Source: an uncultured bacterium
Lineage (GTDB): Bacteria; Verrucomicrobiota; Lentisphaeria; Victivallales; UBA1829
Direction of reading: 5' to 3'
NCBI GenBank assembly: GCA_900548385.1
Contig: URKJ01000008.1
Span: forward strand, 1-64,000
DNA: 64,000 nucleotides
A program made the position numbers and the translations under genes. Shown here piece by piece: positions 60,278-64,000 of the stretch. Every line of letters starts with the position of its first letter. Position 1 is the stretch's first letter. The notes below the pieces were generated by a model. It saw only the letters and a program-made list of their open reading frames with translations. It ran no database searches and was not told the DNA's origin.

Positions 60278-61885
60278 TTATTCTCCTTTCTGCCGGAGAG
60301 CGGCGGCGATGAGTCCGTTGAAGAGCGGATGCGCGTTCCGGGGACGCGATTTGAATTCCGGATGAAACTGACAGCCGATGAAATAGGGATGATCGTTCCG
60401 GAGTTCGACCACTTCGACCAGACTGTCATCCGGGCTGGTTCCCGCGGCGGCAAGTCCCGCTGCCGCCAGATTTTCCCGGAATGCCGGATTGAATTCATAG
60501 CGGTGACGGTGACGTTCGCCTGTTTCGGTTGTTCCGTACAGCGCGGCGCTCCGGCTGTCCGGGCGGAATCGGCACGGATAGGAGCCGAGCCTCATGGTTC
60601 CGCCTTTTTCAACGACGTTGCGCTGACCGGGCATCAGGTCGATCACCGCATGGGCGGTTTCCGGATTGAATTCCGTGCTGTCGGCGTCGCTCCAACCGAG
60701 CACATTGCGGGCGAATTCGATGACCGCGCACTGCATTCCGAGGCAGATTCCGAGGAACGGAATCCGGTTGACGCGCGCATATTCGATCGCGCGTATTTTA
60801 CCCGGCACGCCGCGTCCGCCGAATCCTCCGGGAACCAGAATGCCGTCCGCGTCTTTCAGAAGCTGTGCGGGATCGCCGTTTTCCAGTTCCTCCGCTTCGA
60901 TTTTCAGAAAACGGATTTTCGCGCTGTTTGCGATCCCCGCATGATTCAGCGCTTCGTATATGCTCTTGTAGGCGTCCTGATGCCGGATGTATTTGCCGAC
61001 GATCGCGATCGTGCATTCATGAGCGGGATGCAGAACGCCGTCGAGCCACGCGAGATAGTCGGTGAGATCCAGCGAGCGGCGGTCCAGACGGAGCAGGTCG
61101 AGCGTTTTCACATCCAGTTCCTGACGGGCGAGCTCCGGCGGGACCTCGTAGATGGAGTTGCGCACGTCCAGTTCTTCGACCACATACTCTTCCGGAACGT
61201 TGCAGAAGAGCGAAAGTTTCCGGAAATGTTCCGGTTCCATCGGAATTTCCGTGCGGCAGACCAGAAGATCCGGCGTGATGCCGATATTGCGCAGGGTTGC
61301 AACCGAATGCTGGGACGGTTTTGTTTTCAGCTCTTTCGCCGCCCGGATGTACGGAACCAGTGTCAGATGAAGAAAGATCGCATTGTCGCGTCCCGCTTCA
61401 AGCCGGAACTGCCGTGCCGCTTCGAGAAAGGGAAGCGACTCGATGTCGCCGGCGGTTCCGCCGATTTCGGTGATTGCGATGTCCACGGAATCGGAGTCGA
61501 GCGATTTGATGGCGTTTTTGATCTCATCGGTGATATGGGGGATCACCTGTACGGTCGCTCCGAGGTACCCGCCCGCGCGTTCCCGTGCGATCACGCTGCC
61601 GTAGATGCGGCCCGACGTGTAGTTGCTGGCTTTGGAGCAGGTCACGCCCGCCAGCCGTTCGTAATGTCCGAGATCAAGATCGGTTTCCGCGCCGTCGTCG
61701 GTGACGAAGACCTCTCCGTGCTGATAGGGGCTCATGGTTCCCGGATCGACGTTCAGATAGGGATCGAGTTTCTGCATTGCGACACGGTAGCCGCGTTTTT
61801 CGAGCAGCAGCGCGAGGCTTGCTCCGGTGATTCCTTTTCCGAGGCTGGAAACCACGCCTCCGGTCACGAAAATATGTTTGGTCAT
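60278..61885 (-). CDS. pyrG: CTP synthase
   Basis: PyrG aminates UTP to CTP using glutamine. The 535-residue protein has the synthase domain (HIFVTGGVVSSLGKGITGAS at residues 4-23, KLDPYLNVDPGTM later) and a class I glutaminase domain (PFLGICLGMQ with the nucleophilic Cys). The C-terminal His/Glu pair is in CQFHPEFKSRP. Its ATG overlaps the carA stop (ATGA). Its position between carA and carB is unusual but fits one pyrimidine pathway. Confidence 0.97.
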   Translation of the reverse strand: MTKHIFVTGGVVSSLGKGITGASLALLLEKRGYRVAMQKLDPYLNVDPGTMSPYQHGEVFVTDDGAETDLDLGHYERLAGVTCSKASNYTSGRIYGSVIARERAGGYLGATVQVIPHITDEIKNAIKSLDSDSVDIAITEIGGTAGDIESLPFLEAARQFRLEAGRDNAIFLHLTLVPYIRAAKELKTKPSQHSVATLRNIGITPDLLVCRTEIPMEPEHFRKLSLFCNVPEEYVVEELDVRNSIYEVPPELARQELDVKTLDLLRLDRRSLDLTDYLAWLDGVLHPAHECTIAIVGKYIRHQDAYKSIYEALNHAGIANSAKIRFLKIEAEELENGDPAQLLKDADGILVPGGFGGRGVPGKIRAIEYARVNRIPFLGICLGMQCAVIEFARNVLGWSDADSTEFNPETAHAVIDLMPGQRNVVEKGGTMRLGSYPCRFRPDSRSAALYGTTETGERHRHRYEFNPAFRENLAAAGLAAAGTSPDDSLVEVVELRNDHPYFIGCQFHPEFKSRPRNAHPLFNGLIAAALRQKGE

Positions 61886-62988
61886 GATCTGTGCTCCAAA
61901 AGATTGCGGAATTGTGTGAAAAGATAACCTGAATCGTGGGGACCGGGGGCGGATTCCGGGTGGTACTGGACTCCGAATGCGGGCTCTTTCCTGTGCCGGA
62001 TTCCTTCCACGGTGTGATCGTTCAGGTTGATGTGGGTGATTTCCAGACAGGACGGAAGCCGGTCGGGATTCAGCGCGAAATTATGGTTCTGGCTGGTGAT
62101 TTCGACCTGTCCGGTCAACAGATTTTTCACCGGATGATTGCAGCCGTGATGCCCGAACTTGAGCCTGCCGCACTCCGCGCCCGTTGCAAGTCCGAGCAGC
62201 TGATGTCCGAGACAGATTCCCATCAGCGGGACTTTGCCGAGCAGTTCCCGGATCATTGAAATCGCGTATTTGACCGCTGCCGGATCGGCGGGGCCGTTGG
62301 AGAGAAACACGCCGTCCGGTTTTTGTGCGAGAACTTCCGCGGCGGTGCTCCGGGCGGGCAGAACCGTAACGCGCATACCCGCCGCAGCGAGTCCGCGCAG
62401 AATATTGTATTTGATCCCGTAATCAAGCGCGATCACATGAAAATCCCCGGATTGGTTCCATTCAAAGCATTTGCCGGCGGTTACGCGTGCGGCGTAATCC
62501 TGTCCATCCAGTCCCTCCCATGCCCGCGCCCGTTCGACGGCTTCCGTTTCGGAGAGCGGTTCGTCGGAGACGTGCAGGTAAGCGCGCTGACTTCCACGGT
62601 CGCGCAGGGTCACGGTCAGTTTCCGGGTGTCGATTCCCGCGATTCCCGGTTTGCCGTGCCGGATCAGCAGTTCGGGCAGTGATTCGGCTGCGCGGTAGCT
62701 GGAGGGTTCGTTCAGTTCATGGATCACCAGACCGTTCAGAAACAGTCCCCGTGATTCGGCGTCCTGCGGATTGCAGCCGTAATTGCCGACTTCCGGAACG
62801 GTGAGCGTTACGAATTGTCCGGCGTAAGAGGGATCGGTGAGGATCTCCTGATAACCGGTCATTCCGGTATTGAACACGGCTTCCCCGACCGTGTCGAACG
62901 GCGCGCCAAAGCTCCAGCCCCGGAAAATTTCGCCGTTGGCGAGGGCTAGAAAAGCTTTCCGCTCCCGCATTTTTTTCCATTGATTCAT
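61882..62988 (-). CDS. carA: Carbamoyl-phosphate synthase small subunit
   Basis: CarA hydrolyses glutamine and passes ammonia to CarB. ATG 62988 is chosen because it follows GGAAGGAG and starts at the family position; the longer frame to 63141 lies in the purF end. The 368-residue protein has a CarA N-domain and a class I glutaminase domain with MGICLGHQLLGLA (catalytic Cys) and VQYHPESAPGPHD (His, Glu). It lies 29 bases after the purF stop. Confidence 0.97.
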   Translation of the reverse strand: MNQWKKMRERKAFLALANGEIFRGWSFGAPFDTVGEAVFNTGMTGYQEILTDPSYAGQFVTLTVPEVGNYGCNPQDAESRGLFLNGLVIHELNEPSSYRAAESLPELLIRHGKPGIAGIDTRKLTVTLRDRGSQRAYLHVSDEPLSETEAVERARAWEGLDGQDYAARVTAGKCFEWNQSGDFHVIALDYGIKYNILRGLAAAGMRVTVLPARSTAAEVLAQKPDGVFLSNGPADPAAVKYAISMIRELLGKVPLMGICLGHQLLGLATGAECGRLKFGHHGCNHPVKNLLTGQVEITSQNHNFALNPDRLPSCLEITHINLNDHTVEGIRHRKEPAFGVQYHPESAPGPHDSGYLFTQFRNLLEHRS

Positions 62989-63017
62989 TGGAAACTCCTT
63001 CCCGTATGTTTCAATCA

Positions 63018-64000
63018 TCAATATGCGCGTTCGTCGCGTTTTTCCATATAATTTATCAAAGCCTGATTGACGACCCGGAATCCGCCCGGCGTCGGATAGT
63101 CGCCGGTGAAATACCAGTCGCCCCGGTGTTCCGGACAGCATTTCGAGAGATTCTCACAGGTCTGAAAGATCAGCACGAGTTCCGCATTCAGGCCTTCCGG
63201 CGTCAGGCGGCGGGCGATGGCTTCGGTCAGCTCGGCGTCGGAAAAGGCATCGTAGACCGGCTTGACGCAGTTGGTCAGAGTTTCCTTTCCGTTGAGCTGA
63301 CGTTTCGCCTCTTCATAGCAGAGATCCAGCAAATCAAGCTTTCCGTGGAGCGTGAGCAGATCAACCGCCGCTTCAAACGCGACCAGTTCTTTGAGGCTTG
63401 CCATGTCAATGCCGTAGCAGTCCGGATACCGGATCGGCGGAGCCGCGGAGGCGACTACGATCCGGCGCGGTCCGAGACGGTCGAGGATCGGGAGGATCGC
63501 ATTGCGCATCGTGTTGCCGCGGACGATGGAGTCGTCGATTACGACCAGAGTATCCGAGCCGGGACGCAGCAGCCCGTAGGTCACGTCGTAGATGTGCATA
63601 TAAAAATCGCGCCGTGCCGCGGCGTCCGCGATGAATGTCCGGAATTTGGCGTCTTTGACAGCGATCTGCCCGAAACGGACGTTCGGCATGTATCCTGCCG
63701 CAGCTTCGCGCCGGCACTCTTCCTGAAGTTCCTCCAGCATTCCGTGAAAACTGATCTGAGCCGTATTCGGGATGTAGGAGAACAGGGTGTTTTCCCAATC
63801 GCGTTCCACGGCGTCAAGCAGCTGCGGAACGAGGGCGCGTCCGAGGGCTTTCCGTTCCTGATGAATTCCGGCGTCGTTGCCGCGGGAGAAATAGATGCGT
63901 TCGAAAACGCACCGCCGCAGCGGTTTTTCCGGCAGAATCCGTTCAAACCGCACCTGTGCGTCGCGCGAGATGATCAGCGCCTGTCCGGGCGGAAGTTCTC
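63018..64000 (-). CDS. purF: Amidophosphoribosyltransferase, 3' part
   Basis: PurF transfers the amide nitrogen of glutamine to PRPP, the first step of purine synthesis. The frame is open to the right edge of the window, so the glutaminase N-terminus is missing. Visible are PPGQALIISRD, the ERIYFSRGNDAGI linker and the PRPP motif VVIDDSIVRGNTM. A listed start at 63953 is an internal GTG, not the true start. Co-directional with carA, suggesting joint purine-pyrimidine control. Confidence 0.95.
   Translation of the reverse strand, partial: ELPPGQALIISRDAQVRFERILPEKPLRRCVFERIYFSRGNDAGIHQERKALGRALVPQLLDAVERDWENTLFSYIPNTAQISFHGMLEELQEECRREAAAGYMPNVRFGQIAVKDAKFRTFIADAAARRDFYMHIYDVTYGLLRPGSDTLVVIDDSIVRGNTMRNAILPILDRLGPRRIVVASAAPPIRYPDCYGIDMASLKELVAFEAAVDLLTLHGKLDLLDLCYEEAKRQLNGKETLTNCVKPVYDAFSDAELTEAIARRLTPEGLNAELVLIFQTCENLSKCCPEHRGDWYFTGDYPTPGGFRVVNQALINYMEKRDERAY

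Noticed and set aside
57389..61927. 649- and 794-residue plus-strand ORFs
   Set aside because: Antisense to carB and pyrG, which are intact and recognisable.

Overview
The window reads as a contig from a Lentisphaerota/Victivallis-like gut or environmental bacterium. That is an inference from gene content: a DUF1559-type prepilin pseudopilin, very large secreted glycoside hydrolases paired with LacI regulators, type III glutamine synthetase, and a pst-phoU operon. It is not a database match. Bases 1-47 are Illumina P7/index/Nextera adapter, so the left end is an artificial contig end.

Bases 48-32,143 form a defence and mobile island. From the left, on the minus strand, there is a type I restriction-modification operon: a frameshifted HTH gene, hsdM, fic, a rhuM remnant, hsdS with TAEL spacer repeats, and a truncated PrrC-like ATPase. 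A hipB-hipA pair (plus strand) and a repeat-bearing non-coding stretch follow. Next come small accessory genes (a zinc-ribbon protein, a 70-residue protein, an AlkA-like glycosylase and a secreted repeat protein).

A large type 1 BREX operon is then read leftward from about 27.9 kb to 10.0 kb: HTH regulator, brxA, brxB, brxC (frameshifted near its end), pglX N-half, SIR2, HerA, pglX C-half, rhuM, pglZ, brxL. The outstanding feature is that the BREX methyltransferase gene pglX is split into two separately started genes. A complete SIR2-HerA defence pair sits between the halves, and the reading frames are joined by overlapping or nearly touching stop and start codons. BrxL also appears to carry an MIT_C/PLD-like C-terminus in place of the usual Lon-like protease domain, and the pglX C-half contains a heptanucleotide repeat able to shift its frame.

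To the right of BREX are IS481-like and serine-recombinase scars, an orphan HipB-like regulator, an FRG-domain gene, a secreted NUC1 nuclease and a membrane coiled-coil protein. The island ends at the 3' end of an initiator tRNA-Met gene.

Bases 32,144-64,000 look like ordinary chromosome. The layout is tRNA-fMet; fmdB-htpG-dnaJ; a possible small RNA; glnN; pstSCAB-phoU; a carbohydrate locus (LacI, pseudopilin and a giant GH2-like protein broken at a poly-A tract); tRNA-Gln; a clan-A glycoside hydrolase with its own LacI regulator; a C_GCAxxG_C_C protein; and an ABC-F ATPase with an attenuator-like leader. A purF-carA-pyrG-carB nucleotide operon runs off the right end.

Only the sequence was read; no searches were run. 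Family names rest on recognised motifs and remembered family architecture.
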